This document shows, in pieces, positions 36,631 to 44,645 of a stretch of 48,385 nucleotides of DNA. The stretch spans positions 1 through 48,385 of the forward strand of contig CAWCKM010000012.1 in the NCBI GenBank assembly GCA_963796125.1, read 5' to 3'. The notes under the pieces are model-generated. The model was not told the DNA's origin. It did not search any database and worked only from the letters and a program-made list of their open reading frames with translations. The position numbers and the translations under genes were made by a program. Origin of the DNA: DASPRG01 sp963796125 (GTDB lineage: Bacteria > Nitrospirota > Thermodesulfovibrionia > Thermodesulfovibrionales > SM23-35). Numbering within the stretch: position 1 is the stretch's first letter; each line of letters begins with the position of its first letter.

Positions 36631-36808
36631 TTTTAAATTCTGCTATTGTAAGACAAATAACCTTCCATTAGCAAAGGCAAGAGCTAAGAGCATGTATCCT
36701 TATTAACAGTCAAATCTAAAATAGGACATTTCTATTTTGGTTTGACAGATTCGTTGCCTCTTATTGATTAATAGCTGCAGAAAATTTAAAATTGAAGGGC
36801 AAACAGAA

Positions 36809-36899
36809 TTAGTAATCCCCCTGCATCCCCCTTTGTTAAAGGGGGATAATCGCTTTAAGCTCCCCTCTTTTTAAAAGAGGGGTGAGGGGAGATTACTAA
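36809..36899. repeat. Palindromic element with 9-base terminal inverted repeats and two inner hairpins
   Basis: TTAGTAATC (36809-36817) and GATTACTAA (36891-36899) are perfect inverted repeats. Between them are the hairpins ATCCCCCTTT/AAAGGGGGAT and CCCCTCTTTT/AAAAGAGGGG. It lies in the 323-base gap before ftsY. Nothing else is visible in that gap apart from a weak ribosome-binding site (AAGAGGT) before ftsY. Resembles the three-stem plan of the 13.8 and 15.6 kb repeats without sequence identity. Confidence 0.7.
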
Positions 36900-36953
36900 C
36901 AATAAGCTTATTAGGAATTAATTCGAACCTTAACAATCTTTTAAGAGGTAAAA

Positions 36954-37859
36954 ATGAAGTTTTTCGAAAGACTGAAAGAAGGCCTTGCAAAGACAAAGAA
37001 GGGGTTCATAGAAAAAGTTGAAACCCTTTTTACCGGTCGTAAAATCGATGAAGAAGCCCTTGAAGAGCTTGAGGAAATATTGATTACTGCTGATGTAGGA
37101 ACAAAGGCTGCTGGAGAGATTATGGCTTCTTTGAGAGAAAAAGCAAAAAGAGGTGAGGTAAAAGATGCTGATTCACTGAAAGAAGCAATGAAGAAAGAGA
37201 TGGTGTTAATTCTCGGTCAGCCTCATCCGCTTGTTGTCCATGGGAATCAACCGTTCGTAATCCTTGCTGTTGGCGTGAATGGAGTTGGAAAAACAACAAC
37301 GATCGGAAAGCTTGCAAACAGGTTCCGCTCCGAGGGGCTTTCTGTTTTACTCGCAGCAGGAGATACGTTTAGAGCCGCCGGGATAGAGCAGCTTGAGATA
37401 TGGGCGGACAGAGCCGGGGCACAATTTGTAAAGCACAAGAGCGGCTCAGACCCGGCTGCTGTTGCCTTTGATGCAATAGAAGCAGCAAGGCACAGGGGAA
37501 TAGATGTTGTTATCATAGACACCGCTGGTAGATTGCATACGAAAAGCCCCCTCATGGAAGAACTTAAAAAAGTTAAGAGAGTCATCGAAAAAGCAATGCC
37601 TGGAGCACCACAGGAGATCCTTCTTGTCGTCGATGCAACAACAGGTCAGAATGCTCTAAGGCAGGCTGATATGTTCAACCAGGTAATAGGTGTTACAGGA
37701 ATTGCTCTCACAAAACTTGATGGGACTGCAAAGGGAGGTATTGTATTCGCGATCAAGAAAGATTTTGGTATTCCGGTACAACTCATAGGGATTGGGGAAA
37801 GGTTAGATGACCTGAGGGATTTTAATCCTGAGGAGTTTGTGGAAGCACTTTTTGCATAA
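36954..37859 (+). CDS. ftsY: Signal recognition particle receptor FtsY
   Basis: 301 residues, intact. The N-terminal N-domain helical bundle (FFERLKEGLAKTKKGF) lacks the long acidic A domain of E. coli. The G domain has G1 GVNGVGKTTTIGKLA, the RAAGIEQLE segment, G3 DTAGRLHTK, G4 TKLDGTAKGG and the closing GIGERLDDLRDFNPEEFVEAL. It works with Ffh at the membrane to deliver nascent inner-membrane proteins. Its 3' end overlaps the convergent PBP1A gene by 38 bases. Confidence 0.96.
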   Translation: MKFFERLKEGLAKTKKGFIEKVETLFTGRKIDEEALEELEEILITADVGTKAAGEIMASLREKAKRGEVKDADSLKEAMKKEMVLILGQPHPLVVHGNQPFVILAVGVNGVGKTTTIGKLANRFRSEGLSVLLAAGDTFRAAGIEQLEIWADRAGAQFVKHKSGSDPAAVAFDAIEAARHRGIDVVIIDTAGRLHTKSPLMEELKKVKRVIEKAMPGAPQEILLVVDATTGQNALRQADMFNQVIGVTGIALTKLDGTAKGGIVFAIKKDFGIPVQLIGIGERLDDLRDFNPEEFVEALFA

Positions 37860-39645
37860 ATTCGATCCATATCGGGAGCGCTGCCCTCGCACCTGTTTCT
37901 TTCAGGCCAATTGGTGTATGATCATCCCTGCCAACCCACACGCCTACAGCTAAGGTGTCATCAAAACCAACGAACCAGGCATCAGTGTAATCGTTTGTTG
38001 TCCCTGTTTTACCGTAAACGGGTCTTCCAATTTCCATTGCTTTCCGCGCAGTACCTTCTTTTACAACTGCTTCAAGGGACGCTCTCATCTCTTCGGTAAC
38101 ATTCCCCTTGAGGACTTCTTCACTCTTAGGAATTGCCTCTTCAATGACCACACCATCCCTGTTCAATATCCTTTCATACGTGATGGGTTCAGTACGTCTT
38201 CCAGTTGCAAAAACAGAGTAGGCTGAAACAAGTTCCAGAAGTGTGACATCTGATGCACCGAGTGCTGTTGGCAGATAGGGCTGCAGGTTGCTTTTTATGC
38301 CGAGCTTTTGTGCATTCCCTATAACGTTTTCCAGACCAACTCTTCCGGCGAGCCTGACCGTAGCAGCATTCAAGGATTTGGCAAGCGCCTTTTTAAGGGT
38401 GACCAATCCGTAGTATTTTCCGTCATAGTTTTTAGGAGACCAGAATTTACCCTGTTGAGATCCCCGGAAAGATACAGGGGAATCGACAATCTTATCTTGT
38501 GATAACATGCCATTCTCAAAAGCTGTTACATAGACAAACGGCTTAAATGCTGAACCTGGCTGTCTTTTTGCCTGTGCTGCCCTGTTATACTGATTTTTCC
38601 AGAAATCAAGTCCGCCAACCATTGCTTTTATATGTCCTGTCTGAAGCTCTATCGCAATAAGGGAAGCCTGTATTCCCGGATCCACTCGCTTCTCAAGGGT
38701 CTCTACCCCGTGCCTTATTGACTCTTCTGCTATCTTCTGCATCCTGTAGTCCAGGGTTGAAGAGATCCTATACCCTGCGGTATATGTTCCTGCCCCATAT
38801 TTCTGTTCGAGCTTCTGACGCATGAATTCTATAAAATATGGTGCTTCGTATTTCCTCATGTGAGGCGTCTCCGGGAGAGATTCATTGAGGGCTTTATCAA
38901 ATTCCTTCTGAGTAATAAAATCGTGGTTGAACATTTTCTTCAGTACCAAAGAACGTCTTGTTTTTGCACCTTCAGGGTTTTTGAAAGGGGAATAAAGAGA
39001 AGGTGCCTTAGGGAGAGAAGCAAGAAGGGCAGATTCTCCTATGGTTAGCTCAGTTACAGATTTCCCGAAATATGTCTGTGAGGCAGCTTCTATACCATAT
39101 GCCCTTGTCCCAAAGTAAGCCTGATTCAAATAGAGGGCAAGGATTTCATCTTTTGTGTAATGTTTCTCAATGAGTACAGATAGAGCAGCTTCTTTTAATT
39201 TTCTCTCCATAGACCTTTCAGGCTTTAAAAAGAGCATCCTTGCAAGCTGTTGTGTAATGGTACTTCCTCCTTCGACTATAGTTCCTGCCCTGATATCACG
39301 CCATAGTGCTCTCATTATTCCGATGAGGTCAACACCAGGGTGGTAGTAAAACCTGATGTCTTCTACAGAGATAAATGCCTTCTTGACATGCTCCGGTATC
39401 TGATAATGCGGCACAAATGTTCTCCGTTCGACATAGAGTTCCGCAATAACTTTTCCGTCACTTGAATAGACCCTGGATGACTCTATAGGAGTATATTCTT
39501 CAAGATGTTTTACCTTCGGAAGATCAGAAAAAACCCAGTACGTAAAACTTCCGAGAATACCCAGAAGAGCAGAAAAAATAATAAGGTATAAAAATATCCT
39601 TTCTGATCGGTAACTTTTCTTTTGTTTTTCCGGAATTATTCTCAA
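37822..39645 (-). CDS. mrcA: Penicillin-binding protein 1A (bifunctional transglycosylase/transpeptidase)
   Basis: 607 residues, intact. A basic N-terminus and a transmembrane helix at about 19-42 anchor it. The GT51 domain has SVEDIRFYYHPGVDLIGIMR, EGGSTITQQLARMLFL and YLNQAYFGTRAYGIEAAS. The transpeptidase has the active-site serine in QPGSAFKPFVYV, SLN in KSLNAATVRLAG, and YGKTGTTNDYTDAWFVG. TTG at 39645 is the start, preceded by AAGGA. It is shorter than the E. coli protein because the OB insert is missing. It makes and cross-links peptidoglycan at the inner membrane. Divergent from leuD. Confidence 0.95.
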   Translation of the reverse strand: MRIIPEKQKKSYRSERIFLYLIIFSALLGILGSFTYWVFSDLPKVKHLEEYTPIESSRVYSSDGKVIAELYVERRTFVPHYQIPEHVKKAFISVEDIRFYYHPGVDLIGIMRALWRDIRAGTIVEGGSTITQQLARMLFLKPERSMERKLKEAALSVLIEKHYTKDEILALYLNQAYFGTRAYGIEAASQTYFGKSVTELTIGESALLASLPKAPSLYSPFKNPEGAKTRRSLVLKKMFNHDFITQKEFDKALNESLPETPHMRKYEAPYFIEFMRQKLEQKYGAGTYTAGYRISSTLDYRMQKIAEESIRHGVETLEKRVDPGIQASLIAIELQTGHIKAMVGGLDFWKNQYNRAAQAKRQPGSAFKPFVYVTAFENGMLSQDKIVDSPVSFRGSQQGKFWSPKNYDGKYYGLVTLKKALAKSLNAATVRLAGRVGLENVIGNAQKLGIKSNLQPYLPTALGASDVTLLELVSAYSVFATGRRTEPITYERILNRDGVVIEEAIPKSEEVLKGNVTEEMRASLEAVVKEGTARKAMEIGRPVYGKTGTTNDYTDAWFVGFDDTLAVGVWVGRDDHTPIGLKETGARAALPIWIEFMQKVLPQTPQD

Positions 39646-39684
39646 AATCCTTCATCGTTTCAATTATACCTTAGTAACAATTTG

Positions 39685-39714
39685 TTTACTCTGCTGTGAT
39701 AAATTGCCTATAAT
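39685..39714 (+). promoter_or_regulatory. Candidate promoter of leuD
   Basis: A perfect TATAAT (39709-39714) with TTTACT (39685-39690) 18 bases upstream, in the divergent gap between the PBP1A gene and leuD. Confidence 0.45.
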
Positions 39715-39752
39715 AGCTACTACTTCGATTTTCAAAACAACACGGAGAAAAA

Positions 39753-40253
39753 ATGTTCATAAAAGGCAGGGTGTGGAAATTTGGCAATGACATCGATACC
39801 GATGTCATTATTCCGGCACGATATCTCAATACATCTGATCCTGTAGAACTTGCGAAGCATGTGATGGAGGGTGTTGACAAGGATTTTTCCCGGAAGGTGA
39901 AGACGGGTGATATCATCGTTGCCGGCAAAAACTTTGGTTGTGGTTCTTCGAGGGAACATGCACCTATCGCGATAAAAGCATCCGGGATACAGGCTGTCAT
40001 AGCAAAGAGTTTTGCAAGGATCTTTTACCGTAATGCCTTTAATATAGGGCTTCCCATCTTTGAGTCTTTTGATGCTTCTGAAAAAATTCAGGAGACTGAA
40101 GTAATAGAGATTGACGCGGATAAGGGAATAATAAAAAATGCAACGAGGCAGGAAGAATACAGGGCTAATCCAATACCACAGTTCATGCAAGAGTTAATTT
40201 CTGCTGGAGGATTAGTGGAATGGACGAAGAAGAAGTTAAGAGGTGAAAGTTGA
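39753..40253 (+). CDS. leuD: 3-isopropylmalate dehydratase small subunit
   Basis: 166 residues, intact. It has the swivel-domain features GRVWKFGNDIDTDVIIPARY, FGCGSSREHAPIAIK and SFARIFYRNAFNIGLP, of the short LeuD/HacB type. GGAG sits 5 bases before ATG 39753. With LeuC it isomerises 2- to 3-isopropylmalate in leucine synthesis. No leuC is in the window, so the large subunit must lie elsewhere. leuB follows. Confidence 0.95.
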   Translation: MFIKGRVWKFGNDIDTDVIIPARYLNTSDPVELAKHVMEGVDKDFSRKVKTGDIIVAGKNFGCGSSREHAPIAIKASGIQAVIAKSFARIFYRNAFNIGLPIFESFDASEKIQETEVIEIDADKGIIKNATRQEEYRANPIPQFMQELISAGGLVEWTKKKLRGES

Positions 40254-40271
40254 TAACAATAGTATTGCATT

Positions 40272-40340
40272 TGTCATTGCGGGGCGGAGTTGCCGAAGCA
40301 GTCTAATAACGAAGAGATAGCTTGCTGCGCTCTGAATGAC
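40272..40340 (+). repeat. GTCATTGCG...AATGAC repeat between leuD and leuB
   Basis: The stretch begins GTCATTGCGGGGCGGAG and ends GCGCTCTGAATGAC. The ends are imperfect inverted repeats, like the element at 13027-13079. It lies between two genes that are otherwise close. Confidence 0.5.
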
Positions 40341-40355
40341 AGGAGAAGGTTTTAG

Positions 40356-41414
40356 ATGAAATCTTACGACATAGCTGTTATTCCAGGAGATGGAACAGGG
40401 CCTGAGGTAATCAGGGAGGGTATCAAGGTGTTAGATGCCCTTGCTCAGAGGTCCGGATTTAAACTCAACTTCAATTATTATGATTTTGGTGGTAACCGCT
40501 ATTTGAAGACTGGAGAAACTCTCCCTGACGGAGCTGCTGATGAGCTCAGAAAATATAATGCAATCTATCTTGGTGCAATAGGGCATCCTGATGTGAAGCC
40601 TGGAATACTCGAGAAAGGAATTCTGCTCAGTTTGAGATTCCAACTCGATCTCTACATTAATTTACGACCTGTCAGGCTTTATCCAGGGGTTGATTGCCCG
40701 TTGAAAAACAAAGGCCCCGAGGATATAGATTTTGTTGTGGTAAGGGAAAACACCGAAGGACTCTATGCAGGAGCAGGCGGGGTCTTAAAGAGAGGAACAC
40801 CTGACGAAGTTGCAGTGCAGGAATCAATTAATACCAGGAAGGGTATCGAGAGGTGCATACGCTATGCCTTTGAATACTGCAGAAAAAGAAATAAGGTGAA
40901 GAAACTTACCTTGTGCGGAAAAACAAATGTCCTCACTTTTGCTTTTGACCTGTGGGAAAGAACATTCTATGAAGTAGCTAAGGAGTACGCTGACATAAAA
41001 GTTGATTATGCCCATGTTGATGCCATCACCATGTGGTTTGTGAAAAATCCCGAGTGGTTTGACGTGATTGTCACAGATAACATGTTTGGAGATATCATTA
41101 CTGACTTGGGGGCGATGATACAGGGAGGAATGGGTATAGCAGCAGGAGGAAATATAAATCCATCCGGAGCGGCCATGTTTGAACCTATTGGAGGCTCTGC
41201 CCCAAAATATACGGGGAAGAATGTCATCAATCCTCTTGCCGCAATCTGTGCAGGAGGAATGATGCTCGAACATATCGGCGAGGAAGAATCAGCTCTTCTC
41301 CTTGAAAAAGCAGTCATGGAAGTTACAGGAAAGCATCTCAAGAGTCTTGCCGCTGGCAAGATGGGCTACAGTACAACTGAGGTCGGCGACCTTGTCGCAC
41401 GGTATATAACCTAA
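40356..41414 (+). CDS. leuB: 3-isopropylmalate dehydrogenase
   Basis: 352 residues, intact. IAVIPGDGTGPEVIREG at the start, the substrate region NLRPVRLYPG, VVVRENTEGLYAG, the metal-binding aspartates in VTDNMFGDIITDLGAMIQGG, and the coenzyme segment EPIGGSAPKYTGKNVINPLA. The GGSAPKYTGK form fits NAD-dependent LeuB. Related homoisocitrate or isocitrate dehydrogenases share the fold, but leuD upstream supports LeuB. AGGAG precedes ATG 40356. Confidence 0.92.
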   Translation: MKSYDIAVIPGDGTGPEVIREGIKVLDALAQRSGFKLNFNYYDFGGNRYLKTGETLPDGAADELRKYNAIYLGAIGHPDVKPGILEKGILLSLRFQLDLYINLRPVRLYPGVDCPLKNKGPEDIDFVVVRENTEGLYAGAGGVLKRGTPDEVAVQESINTRKGIERCIRYAFEYCRKRNKVKKLTLCGKTNVLTFAFDLWERTFYEVAKEYADIKVDYAHVDAITMWFVKNPEWFDVIVTDNMFGDIITDLGAMIQGGMGIAAGGNINPSGAAMFEPIGGSAPKYTGKNVINPLAAICAGGMMLEHIGEEESALLLEKAVMEVTGKHLKSLAAGKMGYSTTEVGDLVARYIT

Positions 41415-41458
41415 AGCATCAAATCTTCCCATACCCTTTCTACATAAAACCAATCTTG

Positions 41459-41487
41459 TTGACAAAGGTTGTCACTTTTTTCATTAT
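41459..41487 (+). promoter_or_regulatory. Candidate pga promoter with overlapping operator palindrome
   Basis: A perfect -35 TTGACA (41459-41464) and CATTAT (41482-41487) are 17 bases apart. The perfect palindrome TGACAA-AGG-TTGTCA (41460-41474) overlaps the -35 box, a position expected of a repressor site. It lies about 130 bases before pgaA. Confidence 0.45.
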
Positions 41488-41600
41488 TTGTCATCTTACC
41501 TTTGTTGCCAGCTTTTAAATAACACAATTTTATATTGAGTATAAAGTTTTTAAGTGACAATTATTGGTATGAGACTTGCTTTCCTGAGCGGCAGGAAAAG

Positions 41601-44600
41601 ATGAGGTTAGAAATTTCCAGGAAAGCGTTAAACAAGATTCTTATTTTTCTTATTGTTTGGTCTTTTGCAGGACTCATCTCTTCTAATTTCACGCCTGATT
41701 TATTTGGTCATGTAAAGGAATCGAAGCAGTCGAAGAATACACGCACTAAGACCAGATTAACCAAGTCAGATGCTTCAGAAAGCGTGAGAAGCTCTTCCGT
41801 TAAAAATCAAAGGACTGAAGAAACATCATTGAGCAAACAAGACCCGGCATCTTCTCCTGACCCTGAAACAAGCCTTGCGAGAGCAAAAACATTAATCAAT
41901 GAAGGCAAATATAAAGAAGCGCTATCGCTTCTCTCTCCTTTTGCAGCAGAACCTATGAAGCATCCAACGATATTCTCTGATTACCTTTCCATCCTTGTGT
42001 GGGACGGAAGGTATGATGAAGCCATAGCAATGTATGAGACACTACCCCCTTCATTTCCCATGCGTGCTTACCTCATGAGGAATATTGCAAAGGCTTATTA
42101 TGAAAAAAAGAAGTACTCAGAGGCTTTTTCGCTCTATGATGCGGTGCTTAAGGAAACTCCTTCAGATGAAGAAGCACAAAAGGGCTTCATATTTACTCTC
42201 ATCCAGACGGGTGATTATTCAAAGGCTTTGATTTACATTGAAGAGTTTATAGAAAAGTCTCCGGATTCAAAGGTCCTTGCTTTTACAGGGGCTGAACTCC
42301 TTCTCAGACAAGGAAACTATCTGGAATCTCTGAAGATGTACCATATGATTGCAGCACGGAAAGATGTTGAAGCCGAGCATGTTTATAAAGTGCGGGATGA
42401 ACTGATAGCTTCTCTTCCTATCGATGAACAACAGGCAATGATGGCAGCGCTTCAATCTGCATCACAAAAAGATGCAGTAGCCAGACAGGACTATATTCTT
42501 GTTCTCATACTGAGCAAGGAATATAAAGCTGCTATAAAAGTTTTTGAAGATACAAAAATCGACCTCGACCGTCACACAGAGAATCTCCTGTGCTGGGTGG
42601 CATGGGCTTATTTTAAGACAGGCAATACTGACAAGGCGAAGTCTTATTATCAAACCATCCTCAATGACAGCCCGGGTTATGTTCAAGCCACTATCGGTCT
42701 TGCCTACTGTTTTTCACTTGAAGGGCAGCCGGAAAGGGCTATTGAATTATTGGATAAACTTCAGCTTACAAATCAGGAGAATCTTGAAATAAGATTTGCA
42801 CGTGCATTTGTATATGAGAGGTGCGGGAAGTTCTTGGATGCTGTCAAAGAATACAACCGCATTCTTGAAGTTTCACCGGAAAATCCTGTTGCCCTCAAAT
42901 TGAAAATTCAAGATCTGTCAGACCTTGGTGCCAGTTCTCTTGCCCTTCAAGAGGCAGACCGTGACTTAACCCTTGATTCAAAATTTCATGACAATTTGAA
43001 GGGTGATATGGCAGTTGATCGTATTCATTGGAAAGAACCCTCGGTGGCGATAAGTATTCTTCAACCCCTCATGGAAGACAGAGACAATATAAGAGCACGG
43101 TATGACTATATCGAAGCACTTGCTGAAAACAATGATATGGAACTGGTTGTGAAGGCTTATGAAGACCTCATCAAAGATGGGATATCTCCTCCGCCCTGGG
43201 TTTTGGAAAATGCCGCAAGGGCCTACCTTTACCTTGAGCAGCCGCATAAAGCACTGGAACTATACAACAAGGCATTGGAGATGAATCCAACATCATTCAA
43301 CGGACGCATAGGAAAGTTCTATACCCTTCAGGAACTGAGGAAATGGAAAGAAGCAAAGGAAGTGTTAGATGGCATTGACAGAGAGCTACCTGAAGTTGTC
43401 GGAGAAGGAGCCTTCGTCCGTCCCAACTGGCCAAAGCTTGGGATTGCAATCGACAGGGGATGGAGCATTATGTATGAAGAACGGTACAGAGAGGCAGAAG
43501 ACTATTTTTTAAATCTCTACGAAAAGGCTCCTGCAAATACAGGGATTCGAACCGGTCTTGCTCATGTATATCTCTGGCGTGGCTGGCCTCGTAAGGCATT
43601 GAGAGAGTTTGAGATTATAGAGACTCTTGATCCGGACAATTATAAAGCACTCAATGGCAAAGCAGTAGCACTCAATGAACTTGTCTTTAAAGAACAGGCA
43701 AGGGACCTTGCGAAAAACCTCCTAACAATGTATCCAAAAGACAAACATATTCAGAGACTTGACCGGATGCTCAAAGTCGAGGAAATGTCTGAGTTAATTG
43801 CAGATTTCGTATACATCCGGGACGAAGATAACTTTGAAGATATCATTGCCCGGATGACTTTCTCGCAGCCTGTTTCTCTCTATACCACTCTCTATGGTTC
43901 ACTCTTGTGGCAGCAGAGTTCTGATGATAATCAGATTGAGTTTTATCGCCGTGCGGGTATCGGCATTAATCATACCTTCAATAGCTCATGGAGTATAAGC
44001 CAGGCGTTCTCTCTTGACTACAACACCGGAAATGATTTCGGTTCCTTCACCCTGATCAATTTTTATCCTGATGACTATTGGAGTTTCAGTCTCTCCTATG
44101 ATTCTTTTTCGACAGACGTACCTATGCGTGCACGTGTCTTCGGCATTGAATCAGATAAGCTCGAAGCAGCTATAACATATAGAGAGAGTGAATGGCGTAG
44201 TTGCCGCCTTCTGCTTTCACATATGAAATTCTCCGATGGAAATAAACGGGAACAGGCACTGCTTGGTTATGAGCAAGGTTTATTTGTGAAGAATAATTGG
44301 AAGATGAGGATTATCCCTGAACTCTATATGTCCAGTAATTCACGGGATGACGCCCCATACTTCAATCCTGATCACGATCTCAATATTTCTATTACACACC
44401 TGACAGAACATACTGTCTGGCGTATGTATGACCGGGCATTTGTTCACAGACTTTTTCTTACAGCCGGGATGTACAGTCAATCAGATTTTTCTTCTGAGCC
44501 AGTCTGGACTGTTCACTACCAGCAGGAACATGATTTCTCTGACACACATTCTTTACTGTGGGGTGGATATATTGCAAGGCGAAGCTACGACGGTAATCCT

Positions 44601-44645
44601 GTTCATGAATATAGTCTCTACCTGACCTACACGTGGAGGTTTTGA
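41601..44645 (+). CDS. pgaA: Poly-beta-1,6-N-acetylglucosamine export protein PgaA
   Basis: The frame opens at 41535, but ATG 41601 with AGGA upstream gives a proper N-terminus (basic MRLEISRKALNKI, then LIFLIVWSFAGLISSN as a signal or anchor), 1014 residues. A low-complexity stretch (~40-90) is followed by many TPR-like repeats (about 95-730; for instance KAYYEKKKYSEAFSLYDAVL and VARAYLYLEQP-type helices). A C-terminal outer-membrane beta-barrel (about 750-1014) ends in YTWRF, with the terminal phenylalanine typical of outer-membrane proteins. PgaA binds and exports the polymer. First gene of the pga operon; intact. Confidence 0.9.
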   Translation: MRLEISRKALNKILIFLIVWSFAGLISSNFTPDLFGHVKESKQSKNTRTKTRLTKSDASESVRSSSVKNQRTEETSLSKQDPASSPDPETSLARAKTLINEGKYKEALSLLSPFAAEPMKHPTIFSDYLSILVWDGRYDEAIAMYETLPPSFPMRAYLMRNIAKAYYEKKKYSEAFSLYDAVLKETPSDEEAQKGFIFTLIQTGDYSKALIYIEEFIEKSPDSKVLAFTGAELLLRQGNYLESLKMYHMIAARKDVEAEHVYKVRDELIASLPIDEQQAMMAALQSASQKDAVARQDYILVLILSKEYKAAIKVFEDTKIDLDRHTENLLCWVAWAYFKTGNTDKAKSYYQTILNDSPGYVQATIGLAYCFSLEGQPERAIELLDKLQLTNQENLEIRFARAFVYERCGKFLDAVKEYNRILEVSPENPVALKLKIQDLSDLGASSLALQEADRDLTLDSKFHDNLKGDMAVDRIHWKEPSVAISILQPLMEDRDNIRARYDYIEALAENNDMELVVKAYEDLIKDGISPPPWVLENAARAYLYLEQPHKALELYNKALEMNPTSFNGRIGKFYTLQELRKWKEAKEVLDGIDRELPEVVGEGAFVRPNWPKLGIAIDRGWSIMYEERYREAEDYFLNLYEKAPANTGIRTGLAHVYLWRGWPRKALREFEIIETLDPDNYKALNGKAVALNELVFKEQARDLAKNLLTMYPKDKHIQRLDRMLKVEEMSELIADFVYIRDEDNFEDIIARMTFSQPVSLYTTLYGSLLWQQSSDDNQIEFYRRAGIGINHTFNSSWSISQAFSLDYNTGNDFGSFTLINFYPDDYWSFSLSYDSFSTDVPMRARVFGIESDKLEAAITYRESEWRSCRLLLSHMKFSDGNKREQALLGYEQGLFVKNNWKMRIIPELYMSSNSRDDAPYFNPDHDLNISITHLTEHTVWRMYDRAFVHRLFLTAGMYSQSDFSSEPVWTVHYQQEHDFSDTHSLLWGGYIARRSYDGNPVHEYSLYLTYTWRF

